A stretch of 64,000 nucleotides of DNA, from assembly GCF_030063205.1 (NCBI RefSeq), contig NZ_JASISQ010000001.1:173142-237141 (forward strand). The letters are read 5' to 3'. Positions 36,073 through 46,757 of the stretch are shown here, in pieces. The notes beneath the pieces are model-generated. The model ran no database searches. It saw nothing but the letters and a program-made list of their open reading frames with translations, and was not told where the DNA came from. Numbering within the stretch: position 1 is the stretch's first letter; each line of letters starts with the position of its first letter. The DNA comes from Arthrobacter antibioticus (GTDB taxonomy: Bacteria > Actinomycetota > Actinomycetes > Actinomycetales > Micrococcaceae). A program made the translations under genes and the position numbers.

Positions 36073-36807
36073 TTGTTGCGTGTCCTGACGATTATCCCCA
36101 CGTACAACGAGATCGAATCACTGCCCAAAACTCTCACTCGTCTCCGTGCGGCCGTGCCTCACTCTGACGTACTCATCGCCGATGACAATAGCCCTGACGG
36201 TACCGGTAACTGGGCCCAAGAATTTGCCGCCACCGATGACCAAGTCCACGTTCTACACCGCGCCGGTAAAGAAGGTTTGGGGGCGGCGTACCTTGCCGGT
36301 TTCGCATGGGGTCTGGATGCGGGATATGACGTCCTAGTTGAGATGGACGCAGATGGCTCACACCAGCCAGAACAACTGCCATTGCTTCTTGACGCGATTG
36401 ACCAGGGTGCGGACCTGGTATTGGGTTCTCGTTGGGTTCCAGGGGGCAAAGTGGTCAACTGGCCGCTGCACCGCAAACTCATTTCCACCTGTGGCAGCCT
36501 CTATTCACGCGTTTTGCTTGGCATCCCCATCCGCGATGTGACAGGTGGCTACCGGGCCTTTCGCCGCAGCACCTTGGAAGCCCTTGATTTGGACTCTGTG
36601 GAATCAGTGGGCTACGGCTTCCAGGTGGACATGCTGTGGCGCGTCTGCCAGCAGGGACTCAAAGTTGTTGAGGTGCCCATCACCTTCGTGGAGCGCGAGT
36701 TTGGCGCATCCAAGATGAGCGGGAATATTGTTCAAGAAGCCATGCTCAACGTCACCAAGTGGGGCCTAAGCGCACGGTGGCGCAAGCTAACCGGCAAGTC
36801 AAAATAG
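36073..36807 (+). CDS. ppm1: Polyprenol monophosphomannose synthase
   Basis: 244 residues, TTG start with AAAGG 9 bases upstream; no in-frame ATG/GTG nearby. GT2-family transferase that moves mannose from GDP-mannose to polyprenyl phosphate on the cytoplasmic face; the product feeds mannosylation of lipoglycans and of exported proteins. Motifs are IIPTYNE, DDNSPDGTG, the DxD-type DADGSHQPEQLP, and VTGGYRAFRR. Only the catalytic domain is present (no Lnt-like membrane domain as in the fused mycobacterial protein). The adjacent Tat and lipoprotein genes make sense with surface glycosylation but no direct link is visible. Confidence 0.9.
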   Translation: MLRVLTIIPTYNEIESLPKTLTRLRAAVPHSDVLIADDNSPDGTGNWAQEFAATDDQVHVLHRAGKEGLGAAYLAGFAWGLDAGYDVLVEMDADGSHQPEQLPLLLDAIDQGADLVLGSRWVPGGKVVNWPLHRKLISTCGSLYSRVLLGIPIRDVTGGYRAFRRSTLEALDLDSVESVGYGFQVDMLWRVCQQGLKVVEVPITFVEREFGASKMSGNIVQEAMLNVTKWGLSARWRKLTGKSK

Positions 36808-36847
36808 CCATAACTGCCGCAATGAAAAGCCAGGCTTGACTACAAAT

Positions 36848-36911
36848 ACGTGAGTATGAAGAAAAGGTGGGCCACCCGATCGGGTGGCCCACCTTTTCTT
36901 CATACTCACGT
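36848..36911. terminator. 64-bp perfect palindrome, bidirectional terminator
   Basis: Every base from 36848 to 36911 pairs with its mirror; the left half starts ACGTGAGTATGAAGAAAAGG and the centre is CCCGATCGGG. It lies between the convergent mannosyltransferase and rbpA genes, and the inner arm GGTGGGCCACCC followed by TTTTC on each strand makes it a terminator in both directions. Perfect pairing over 32 bp is more than termination needs. Confidence 0.93.
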
Positions 36912-36950
36912 TAATGGCTGCCTTCGAAACAACGGAGCCAACGCATCCAA

Positions 36951-37292
36951 CTAAACCTTTTCGCCGCGCTTTTCCCGCAGAAAGGTCAAACGATCAGCCA
37001 GAATGGTTTCCAGCTCCGGTAGGCTACGGCGTTCCAAAAGCATGTCCCAGTGGGTGCGGATCGGTTTGTCATTGGAAGTATCCGGGGCCTCCCCATTCAC
37101 AAGGAGAGCTTCCTTGCCGGTCTTGGACATCCATGTCGCTGGGATATCGGCTTCGGATGAGAAAGTGACAAACACCTGCTCACCGTCGGGGCAACGGTAT
37201 TCTACGCGCTGGCGGGGGGCCGGCTCCACACCGGATTCCGTCTCCATGCTCTGTGCGCCCAAGCGCATGCCACGCAGGCTGCGATCGCTCAT
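36951..37292 (-). CDS. rbpA: RNA polymerase-binding protein RbpA
   Basis: 113 residues from ATG 37292 (GAGGGAG 5 bases upstream; an ATG 24 bases earlier has no such site). Actinobacterial activator that stabilises the open complex with principal sigma factors. SLRGMRLGAQSME is the basic linker region, VEYRCPDGEQVFVTFS the RbpA core domain, and the sigma-interaction domain is THWDMLLERRSLPELE. Only the Cys of RCPDG remains of a possible zinc site, as in many homologues. Confidence 0.95.
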   Translation of the reverse strand: MSDRSLRGMRLGAQSMETESGVEPAPRQRVEYRCPDGEQVFVTFSSEADIPATWMSKTGKEALLVNGEAPDTSNDKPIRTHWDMLLERRSLPELETILADRLTFLREKRGEKV

Positions 37293-37558
37293 GACTTCTC
37301 CCTCAAGTTGTGCCATGCTCCAAGACGTTCATGGAGCACGAGTGTAAGGCCCTGATTTTTCCCGGCTCCCGATTTTCTGGGCTTCCGTTGTTCTTCAAGA
37401 CTTTGACGACATTAATATCAACGCATCACCGCATGCAATTGTTCCTGCATGGCTTGGATGTGAAAAATGCGGCCGGGCAAAACGCCACGCGGCCAAGCAC
37501 CCATTATACGTGCTTGGCCACCCTCATCATGCCGTTGCTGTTCCAGGAGTGGTGTGGG

Positions 37559-38494
37559 CTACGCTTCCGAGCTCATGGCGGGCTCACCGGCATCGTCACT
37601 GTCAGGGGTTGTTGTCCCCAGAACATTCCCGATCCCCTTCAATGCCTCGCCTACTTCGCTGGGGATGATCCACAGTTTGTTTGAGGTACCGGAGGCAATC
37701 TTGGGCAGCGTCTGCAGGTACTGGTAGGCCAATAGCTTCTGCGTGGGATTGCCCTTGTGGATGGCACTGAAGACCTTCTGAATAGCCTGCGATTCACCAT
37801 CTGCACGCAAAATCGCCGCCTTGGCATCACCCTCAGCCTTCAAGATGGAGGACTGGCGTTCACCTTCTGCGGTTAAAATAGCTGACTGCTTAGTTCCTTC
37901 AGCTGTCAAAATAGCCGCACGGCGATCACGCTCAGCACGCATCTGCTTTTCCATGGAGTCCTGAATGGACAAGGGCGGGTCAATGGCCTTGAGCTCTACC
38001 CGACTGACTCGGATGCCCCAGCGGCCTGTGGCCTCATCGAGGACACCACGCAGCTGGCCATTGATCTGATCACGGGAGGTCAGAGCCTCCTCCAGGTTCA
38101 GTCCACCCACAACGTTACGCAAGGTGGTAGTTGTCAGCTGTTCAACTGCCTGAATGTAGTTCGCGATCTCATAGGTCGCTGCCCTAGGATCTGTGACCTG
38201 AAAATAAACAACGGTGTCAATGGAGACCACAAGGTTATCTTCGGTGATCACTGGTTGCGGCGGGAACGAGACAACCTGCTCGCGCAAATCCAGCAGGGGC
38301 AGCAGGCGATCCACAAACGGAATCAGCACTGTCAGACCTGGGTTGAGTGTGCGCTGGTATTTACCCAGCCGTTCGACAACACCCGCACGTGCCTGCGGAA
38401 CGATGCGCACGGAACGAACAAGGACAATAACTACGAATATCAGTAGGACTAAAACAACAAATAGCCACACAATGGTGCCTGCTCCGTCTCCCAT
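37559..38494 (-). CDS. SPFH/Band 7 family membrane protein (slipin/QmcA type)
   Basis: 311 residues. One N-terminal transmembrane segment (IVWLFVVLVLLIFVVIVLV), an SPFH domain (VPQARAGVVERLGKY, NPGLTVLIPFVDR), and a coiled-coil heptad region with the repeats ILTAEGTKQSA, ILTAEGERQSS, ILKAEGDAKAA. Forms membrane microdomain scaffolds or regulates membrane proteases. It is downstream of, and in one operon with, the NfeD-like gene, the classical pairing for this family. Confidence 0.93.
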   Translation of the reverse strand: MGDGAGTIVWLFVVLVLLIFVVIVLVRSVRIVPQARAGVVERLGKYQRTLNPGLTVLIPFVDRLLPLLDLREQVVSFPPQPVITEDNLVVSIDTVVYFQVTDPRAATYEIANYIQAVEQLTTTTLRNVVGGLNLEEALTSRDQINGQLRGVLDEATGRWGIRVSRVELKAIDPPLSIQDSMEKQMRAERDRRAAILTAEGTKQSAILTAEGERQSSILKAEGDAKAAILRADGESQAIQKVFSAIHKGNPTQKLLAYQYLQTLPKIASGTSNKLWIIPSEVGEALKGIGNVLGTTTPDSDDAGEPAMSSEA

Positions 38495-38578
38495 GAAATC
38501 CCCTCTTCTCTATGTAAAGATCTTTGCATCTGTGCCAACATGGCCCGCGGGCGTGAACTCGCGGTCCGGCAGCTATGC

Positions 38579-39064
38579 CTAAGTTGTTGTTGTGGCTGTG
38601 TCGGGGAACTTGTGCGCCATTGGCTGGTTCACAATTGCAGTTGCTCCGTCAATGGCGGCTACTTCAACTGCTGAACCAACAGCAAATACACTGCCTTCGG
38701 TGATCCGGGCGCTCCAAATGTCTCCACCAATCTTCACCAACCCCCCGGTCAAACCAACCGTTTCCAGGACCACTGCCTTCTGGCCAATTAAGCGGTCAAC
38801 GTTGGAAAGCTGGTCAGCGGGCCCGCGGTGAAGGTGGGCTAGCGCCAAGGGTCTGATCAGAACTGTTGTTGCAAGGGCAACTACGCAGAAAACCACTATC
38901 TGCAACCACAGTTCAGCGTGGAACAGGAAGGCCAGTAAGGCGGCTAATGCTCCCACTGACATCAAGATGAAGTACAGATTCAGCGTCAACATCTCAGCGA
39001 CGGCCAACAGCAGGAAAACTGTCAGCCAGATTATCCAGCCAAAGTCATTAATCCATTCAAGCAT
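38579..39064 (-). CDS. NfeD family membrane protein
   Basis: 161 residues: three to four hydrophobic segments (IIWLTVFLLLAVAEMLTLNL, ALAALLAFLF, VVFCVVALATTVLI) and a C-terminal OB-fold (LIGQKAVVLETVGLTGGLVKI, WSARITEG). Partner of the SPFH protein encoded 84 bases downstream. Short NfeD type, without the serine-protease domain. Confidence 0.92.
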   Translation of the reverse strand: MLEWINDFGWIIWLTVFLLLAVAEMLTLNLYFILMSVGALAALLAFLFHAELWLQIVVFCVVALATTVLIRPLALAHLHRGPADQLSNVDRLIGQKAVVLETVGLTGGLVKIGGDIWSARITEGSVFAVGSAVEVAAIDGATAIVNQPMAHKFPDTATTTT

Positions 39065-39129
39065 TGAGTCCCCCTTAGAGACTTATTTCCGTATTTCCGA
39101 GCCTACTACGTGAGGCTGGGAAAAGACGG

Positions 39130-40539
39130 CTAAATGACCGCTTGAAGTGGCATTCGCAGCGGGTCAGATCCAACACGGTCGGCAATGCGCGCCAAAATTT
39201 GTACACCGTCACTGAGCTGTCCGTCGTTGTAACAAAACGGCAAACGCAAGTACCGCTCAAAGGCCCCATCGATCCCAAATCGAGGCCCCGGAACCAGACC
39301 GAGCCCTTCAGCCCGTGCGGCCAGCGCAAGAGCCGAGCTAGAGACGGTCTCGGTGTTGATCCACAGGTTCAATCCACCATCCGGGATCTGCACCTGCCAC
39401 TGGGGTAGGTGTTCGCGAAGCAACGCGATAGCCATGTCCCGTCCACGTCTTAGATCCACGCTGCGGCTGGCTGTCATTGAGGGGAGGTCCGCAATGAGTG
39501 AGGTGGCCACCAGCTGCTCAACTAGAGGCGTACCCAAGTCTGTTGCGGGACGGTTGCGCAAAAATTGAGCCATCATCTCGCGCGGTCCACGGATCCAACC
39601 CACCCGAAGTCCACCCCATGCCAGTTTTCCTAGAGAACCCAAGGTGAGGGCAGTGGGGGAGAAGACAGCCATGGGCGGCATGGTTCCGCGGTCAATATCA
39701 AGCATCGCGGTGGTCTCATCAATGACTAAGGTAGTGCCCTCCCTTGCTGCTGCTGCGCCCAGATACTCACGTTCTTGAATGGACATGCTCATACCTGTGG
39801 GGTTATGAAAGTCGGGCATAAGGTAAGCCAAGCTGGGTGCTGCACGGCGAATCTGTAAAAGTGCCTCTTGCAAATCCCAGCCGCCCTGCTGGCGGACGGG
39901 AAAGGCTAGAACGCGGGCACCCACAGAAGCAAAGGTGTCGAGGGCATGCGGGTAGGTTGGCTGTTCTACCAGGATGCGCTCACCGGGGGAGTAGAGCGTA
40001 CGCGTGACAAGGTTCAGCGCGTGCTGGGCTCCGATTGTGACAAGGATTTGATCGGCGGAAGTGGGCAATGACCGGTCGGTGTAACTCTGGGCGATAGTTT
40101 CGCGGAGCTGTGGCAGCCCGATCAGGTCAAAACCGTCATGGCCTAACCACGCAGGCAGTTGCTCAAGCGCGGCGGCATAAGCAGCCGGGATCCCGGGGTA
40201 GGCCGGTGCTGTGGCCCTGGTGAAGTCAAGAGGCAATCCTGCATGAACAGCATGCTCTCCGCGTTCTCGTCCAGGGAGCTGAAGAGTGCTCCCTGACCCC
40301 CTGACACTGTCAAGAAACCCGTCCTCACGAAGCTTGGAGTAGGCGGCAGCAACTGTGGTTCGGCTCAATTCCAGTGCTTGACTGAGTTCTCGCTCGGCAG
40401 GTAATTTTGCGCCGCTAGAGAGCCGGCCATCCATCAAAAGCACCCGAATTCGAGCGGCCAAAGCCTTGTAGGCTGGGGCATTGCTGCGCCATTCGCCAAG
40501 CTCCCTGACGAGGCGCCGTCCAGAGACAAAAGAGTTCAT
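39130..40539 (-). CDS. MocR-family PLP-dependent regulator, YczR-like
   Basis: 469 residues. N-terminal GntR winged helix (GAKLPAERELSQALELSRTTV) fused to a fold-type I aminotransferase domain (NPTGMSMSIQER, the PLP Lys in GSLGKLAWGG, and RLPFCYNDGQ). MocR proteins bind PLP and use it as effector or sensor. It faces a YczE-family membrane protein gene, the known YczR-YczE pairing, so the likely target is that gene and itself. Confidence 0.9.
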   Translation of the reverse strand: MNSFVSGRRLVRELGEWRSNAPAYKALAARIRVLLMDGRLSSGAKLPAERELSQALELSRTTVAAAYSKLREDGFLDSVRGSGSTLQLPGRERGEHAVHAGLPLDFTRATAPAYPGIPAAYAAALEQLPAWLGHDGFDLIGLPQLRETIAQSYTDRSLPTSADQILVTIGAQHALNLVTRTLYSPGERILVEQPTYPHALDTFASVGARVLAFPVRQQGGWDLQEALLQIRRAAPSLAYLMPDFHNPTGMSMSIQEREYLGAAAAREGTTLVIDETTAMLDIDRGTMPPMAVFSPTALTLGSLGKLAWGGLRVGWIRGPREMMAQFLRNRPATDLGTPLVEQLVATSLIADLPSMTASRSVDLRRGRDMAIALLREHLPQWQVQIPDGGLNLWINTETVSSSALALAARAEGLGLVPGPRFGIDGAFERYLRLPFCYNDGQLSDGVQILARIADRVGSDPLRMPLQAVI

Positions 40540-40545
40540 GATGCC

Positions 40546-40551
40546 AGATTA
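40546..40551 (-). promoter_or_regulatory. Candidate -10 (TAATCT) for the leaderless MocR gene
   Basis: Minus strand TAATCT, 6 bases, ATG 40539. Confidence 0.6.
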
Positions 40552-40555
40552 GATG

Positions 40556-40582
40556 AATTGGCACTGTTGCGTAAGTCCAATT
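40556..40582. promoter_or_regulatory. Inverted repeat between divergent MocR and yczE promoters
   Basis: AATTGGCACT and AGTCCAATT are reverse complements except for one extra C in the left arm; 8 bases between them. It lies between the two -10 hexamers, where a divergent regulator would block or activate both. Confidence 0.5.
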
Positions 40583-40586
40583 TGAC

Positions 40587-40592
40587 TAAACT
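40587..40592 (+). promoter_or_regulatory. Candidate -10 (TAAACT) for leaderless yczE
   Basis: TAAACT, 6 bases, ATG 40599; no ribosome-binding site. Confidence 0.6.
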
Positions 40593-40598
40593 GGGTTC

Positions 40599-41270
40599 AT
40601 GGCCCTGTTCTTTACCTCCCAAAACCTTTCGCTCAGAGTGTTCCGGCTCTTTCTTGGCCTTGCACTCTACGGAGTTGCCATCTCCTTGATGATCAGAGGG
40701 AATATTGGGGCCTCACCCTGGGATGTATTTGCCCAAGGCCTGTCCCGAACCACGGCGATATCCTTTGGGTTATGCACCATCATCATTAGCGGGGTTGTCC
40801 TGCTGCTCTGGATCCCGCTAAAACAATGGCCAGGCTTTGGCACCATTGCCAACGCCGTCCTTGTTGGCGTCTTCGCTGATGTGGGTCTGGCCTGGATTCC
40901 ACAAGCGCACCACCTGGGTCTGCAGATACTGTCCTTTAGCGGGGGCCTGTTCACGCTGGCCTTCGCCACAGCACTGTACATTGGTGCGGGCTTGGGTCCT
41001 GGTCCCCGCGATGGACTAATGACAGGGCTTGTCCGTGTCACCGGCAGGCCCGTTTGGCTGATCCGGACAGCCATTGAACTCTCCGTGGTGGTGGTTGGGT
41101 TCTTCCTTGGCGGAGTTGTTGGGGCAGGAACCGCAGCGTTCGCCCTAGGAGTGGGGCCGCTGACCCAACTAACATTGCGTTGGCTGCATGTGGATCTGCA
41201 CGCGAAGCGTCCTGGTGCAATGCTGGATGTGAGCAGCGTGGAGCCCATCCGGCCTCTAACTCAGAACTAA
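40599..41270 (+). CDS. YczE/YyaS/YitT family integral membrane protein
   Basis: 223 residues with about five hydrophobic segments. Family blocks: LGLALYGVAISLMIRGNIGASPWDV style N-terminus, the central GLGPGPRDGLMTGL and the late helix with GVVGAGTAAFALGVGPLTQ. The function of the family is unknown; transport related to vitamin B6 or another PLP-linked compound has been considered because of its constant pairing with MocR regulators. It converges with the methyltransferase gene, with 34 bases between the two ends. Confidence 0.88.
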   Translation: MALFFTSQNLSLRVFRLFLGLALYGVAISLMIRGNIGASPWDVFAQGLSRTTAISFGLCTIIISGVVLLLWIPLKQWPGFGTIANAVLVGVFADVGLAWIPQAHHLGLQILSFSGGLFTLAFATALYIGAGLGPGPRDGLMTGLVRVTGRPVWLIRTAIELSVVVVGFFLGGVVGAGTAAFALGVGPLTQLTLRWLHVDLHAKRPGAMLDVSSVEPIRPLTQN

Positions 41271-41304
41271 GAATCAAGATAGGGACTCGCGATGCATCAG
41301 GGGA

Positions 41305-42264
41305 TTACGGAACCTGTGCAAAAGTTGAGATGCGGAATGCTGCTGTGGCAGATGTCTGCGGTTGTGCGTTTTTTTCTGCGTGTCCCTGAGTCTGTACGGA
41401 TAGATTCGAAAGACGCTTGCGCAATTCATCCGCGTCAAGATGATGCCCGGCCGGCCCCATGAGCGCCACGTTAACAACGTCGGGCGGATCCAGCAATAGC
41501 GGCACGCGCAATTCCTGACTATCAACCAGTACAAAATGTTCCGCCATGGCCTGGACCAAAGCCACTTCCTTATCATTCTGGATGGCCAACATCCCTGCAT
41601 CCTGTGCAATTTCGGCCAAGTGCCCCGGGAGGGGAGTGATAACTATGACGGTTCCTCCCGGCTTGAGGATACGGGCGAATTCACGCACGTTGCGGGGCGC
41701 AAAGATGACAAGTACGACGTCGGCCGTGTCAGTTCCCAAGGGTAGCTCACGCCACAAGTCCCAGACAATGTTGGCTACCTGCGGATTGCGCCGAGCGGCT
41801 CTGCGTAGCGCAAACTTGGAGATATCAAGGCCCACTGCCGCCACGTTGGGCATTTCACCGAACTGTTCTTCAGTCTCGGTGTTTACCGATGCTAGGACCT
41901 GATGCAAGTACCAGCCTGTGCCGGTGCCAGCATCCACAATCACTGCCGGCTCGCTCTCACCTGCCGAAAGCTGTGCCTTGGATAGTTGTGCCCTGGAAAG
42001 CTGCTTGCTCACTTGCCTTGCCACCTCATTAGCCAGCGCACTGTAGTGCCCGGCATCAAGGAAGGCATCGCGGGCAGCCACCATGTCTGCTGTATCGGAA
42101 ATGAACTTGGTCCCATGACCGGTCAGTAAGTTCACGTACCCTTGGCGGGCAATGTCGAAACTGTGGCCATCCGCGCAAACAAGAGCATTGGCTCCGGGTA
42201 GGGGATAAATGAATGACCTTCCGCAATGGGGGCACAACAAGGCATTGACGGCAACGATTTCCAT
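41305..42264 (-). CDS. RlmA-like 23S rRNA (guanine-N1) methyltransferase
   Basis: 319 residues from ATG 42264. N-terminal zinc ribbon (CPHC near residue 11 and CADGH about 15 later) followed by FDIARQGYVNLLTG and a SAM-dependent methyltransferase domain with VDAGTGTGWYLH and ILKPGGTVIVITP. The zinc ribbon plus this linker defines the RlmA/RrmA and TlrB group, which methylates hairpin 35 of 23S rRNA (G745 or G748); the TlrB branch gives tylosin resistance. Which guanine is used cannot be decided here. The deformylase gene lies 50 bases upstream on the same strand. Confidence 0.85.
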   Translation of the reverse strand: MEIVAVNALLCPHCGRSFIYPLPGANALVCADGHSFDIARQGYVNLLTGHGTKFISDTADMVAARDAFLDAGHYSALANEVARQVSKQLSRAQLSKAQLSAGESEPAVIVDAGTGTGWYLHQVLASVNTETEEQFGEMPNVAAVGLDISKFALRRAARRNPQVANIVWDLWRELPLGTDTADVVLVIFAPRNVREFARILKPGGTVIVITPLPGHLAEIAQDAGMLAIQNDKEVALVQAMAEHFVLVDSQELRVPLLLDPPDVVNVALMGPAGHHLDADELRKRLSNLSVQTQGHAEKNAQPQTSATAAFRISTFAQVP

Positions 42265-42271
42265 GCTTCCA

Positions 42272-42277
42272 ATCTTA
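42272..42277 (-). promoter_or_regulatory. Candidate -10 (TAAGAT) for leaderless methyltransferase gene
   Basis: Minus strand TAAGAT, 7 bases, ATG 42264, inside the 50-base gap after def. Confidence 0.55.
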
Positions 42278-42314
42278 GGTTGCCCCCGCACCCGGCCAAC
42301 ACCTCGGCGTCAGC

Positions 42315-42977
42315 CTAGAACCTTAGCCCGTCCCTAGCGGCCGCTATGTCTGGGTTAGCCCAGTGTTTGTTGTATTCGGCGTTACTGGCCAGCGAACGCG
42401 TGTGGGCCTTGTCTATATACAAGGTGCCGGCAAGATGGTCGCTCTCGTGTGCCACGATCCGTGCCTGCCACCCAGTGAACTGGCGCGTGTGCGCGCTGCC
42501 GTGTTCGTCGTCGTACGTCAATTCAACAGACTCAGCCCGATCAACCACCGCTTGCCAGCCGGACATCGATAGGCACCCTTCGTAGTGGGATATCAGCCCA
42601 GTCCCGATGGCAGTGTATTGGGGGTTCAGGATGGTGAAGAGTTCCAGCGGCTCTCGGTTGCGAGCTTCGGCGTTCTCAGCCGACACATCGTATTGGTCCT
42701 CAAGGACTGCCAGCTGCAGCGGGATGCCGATCTGCGGCGCGGCAAGACCCACCCCCGGGGCGGCACGCATTGACTCGGTCATGATCTCAATCAGCTGCGC
42801 GAGTTCCTTTGCGGTTAGCTGCCCCGTGAAGGGCAGCGACGGGGCCCGCAACACCGGGTGCCCAGCCTGCACAATCTGGGGAAGCTCACCGGCCTCGAGT
42901 ACGGCTGCAACAGAAGCCTTGAGGTAGGCGTTGTTGAACAGTGCGTAGCCAGGATCAATGTAGCAAGGATCAATCAT
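42315..42977 (-). CDS. def: Peptide deformylase
   Basis: 220 residues, ATG with GAGGCAACAC upstream. Removes the formyl group from nascent N-terminal Met. The three motifs are complete: GVGLAAPQIG, EGCLSMSG (metal Cys) and HESDHL (two metal His with the catalytic Glu). The N-terminus has an extra 35 residues before the usual start of the fold, as in the Actinobacteria type. Clustered with an RNA methyltransferase gene. Confidence 0.95.
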   Translation of the reverse strand: MIDPCYIDPGYALFNNAYLKASVAAVLEAGELPQIVQAGHPVLRAPSLPFTGQLTAKELAQLIEIMTESMRAAPGVGLAAPQIGIPLQLAVLEDQYDVSAENAEARNREPLELFTILNPQYTAIGTGLISHYEGCLSMSGWQAVVDRAESVELTYDDEHGSAHTRQFTGWQARIVAHESDHLAGTLYIDKAHTRSLASNAEYNKHWANPDIAAARDGLRF

Positions 42978-43115
42978 GTGTTGCCTCTATCGGTAGCAGG
43001 GTAAGAATTCAGTAGTGCTGGCCACCATTGTGCCAAGCAATGCGTGCGGCTGCAGGCGTTCCTCTGAGCCACCTTCCTGCAGCGGCCTCTGTTACCTCTT
43101 GCGGTCGGGGGCTAA

Positions 43116-45953
<2,838 letters not shown>

Positions 45954-46110
45954 CAGGGATTCTGGGCCACGTCTTCCCGCACTTTGACCGCAATTCCCCC
46001 ATAAGTTCCTTATGTCAGCTCACTCGTTGGAGATCATTGGGAGGTAGACATTGTTACGGAGGGCATGTCCAGGAAAGCGGCGGCACATATTCAGAGTCGC
46101 GGGGAACGTG

Positions 46111-46116
46111 CATAAT
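46111..46116 (+). promoter_or_regulatory. Candidate -10 (CATAAT) for leaderless GNAT gene
   Basis: CATAAT, 6 bases, ATG 46123. It supports ATG 46123 rather than the longer upstream frame. Confidence 0.55.
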
Positions 46117-46122
46117 GATTCA

Positions 46123-46668
46123 ATGACTGAAGTAATTAACACAGAGCGTCTTGCGCTGCGTCCTTGGGAAGATTCCGACGTCGATTTCATTTATGACCTG
46201 TATTCTCGCTGGGTGGTTCAGCGCTTCATCGGCACAGAGCCAACGGTTATGGCCAGCCGTTCGGAAGCGGTGGAACGGCTGGCCCGGTTCAAAGCCATGG
46301 ACCATCCCGTTCATGGGGTGTGGGCCGTGACACGCAAAGAAGACGGGCTGCCGGTGGGGACACTGCTGCTGAAACCGATTCCGGTTTCGGAGTCAGAGGC
46401 GCCTCAAGCTTCCGATGATATTGAAATTGGGTGGCATTTTCATCCTGATCATTGGGGCAACGGCTTCGCCTCCGAAGCCGCAGCTGCTGTCCTTGAGCAT
46501 GCCTTTGCCGCAGGCTTGCCTCAAGTACTGGCCGTAACCAACCCCGCCAATGAGGCATCCCAAAGCGTGTGCCGCCGCATTGGAATGGAACACCTTGGCC
46601 TATCCAAGAAGTACTACGATTCCGACTGTGAACTCTTTTCGGTGCTAAATCCGGGAGTTGATTCCTAG
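46123..46668 (+). CDS. GNAT family N-acetyltransferase (RimJ/RimL type)
   Basis: 181 residues from ATG 46123; a TTG 72 bases upstream has no support. The order TERLALRPWEDSD, IEIGWHFHPDHWGNGFASEA (acetyl-CoA pyrophosphate loop) and AVTNPANEASQSVCRRIGM is that of RimJ/RimL-like acetyltransferases, which modify N-termini of ribosomal proteins or small molecules; the substrate is unknown. The UvrA-like gene follows after 89 bases. Confidence 0.92.
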   Translation: MTEVINTERLALRPWEDSDVDFIYDLYSRWVVQRFIGTEPTVMASRSEAVERLARFKAMDHPVHGVWAVTRKEDGLPVGTLLLKPIPVSESEAPQASDDIEIGWHFHPDHWGNGFASEAAAAVLEHAFAAGLPQVLAVTNPANEASQSVCRRIGMEHLGLSKKYYDSDCELFSVLNPGVDS

Positions 46669-46757
46669 TCCAGTACTTTTCCCAACTGCGGGGGAGAGGC
46701 CACTAGAGTCGGAATATTCGATGCAACGCAGCACAACAGAATTGAGACACGCTGACC

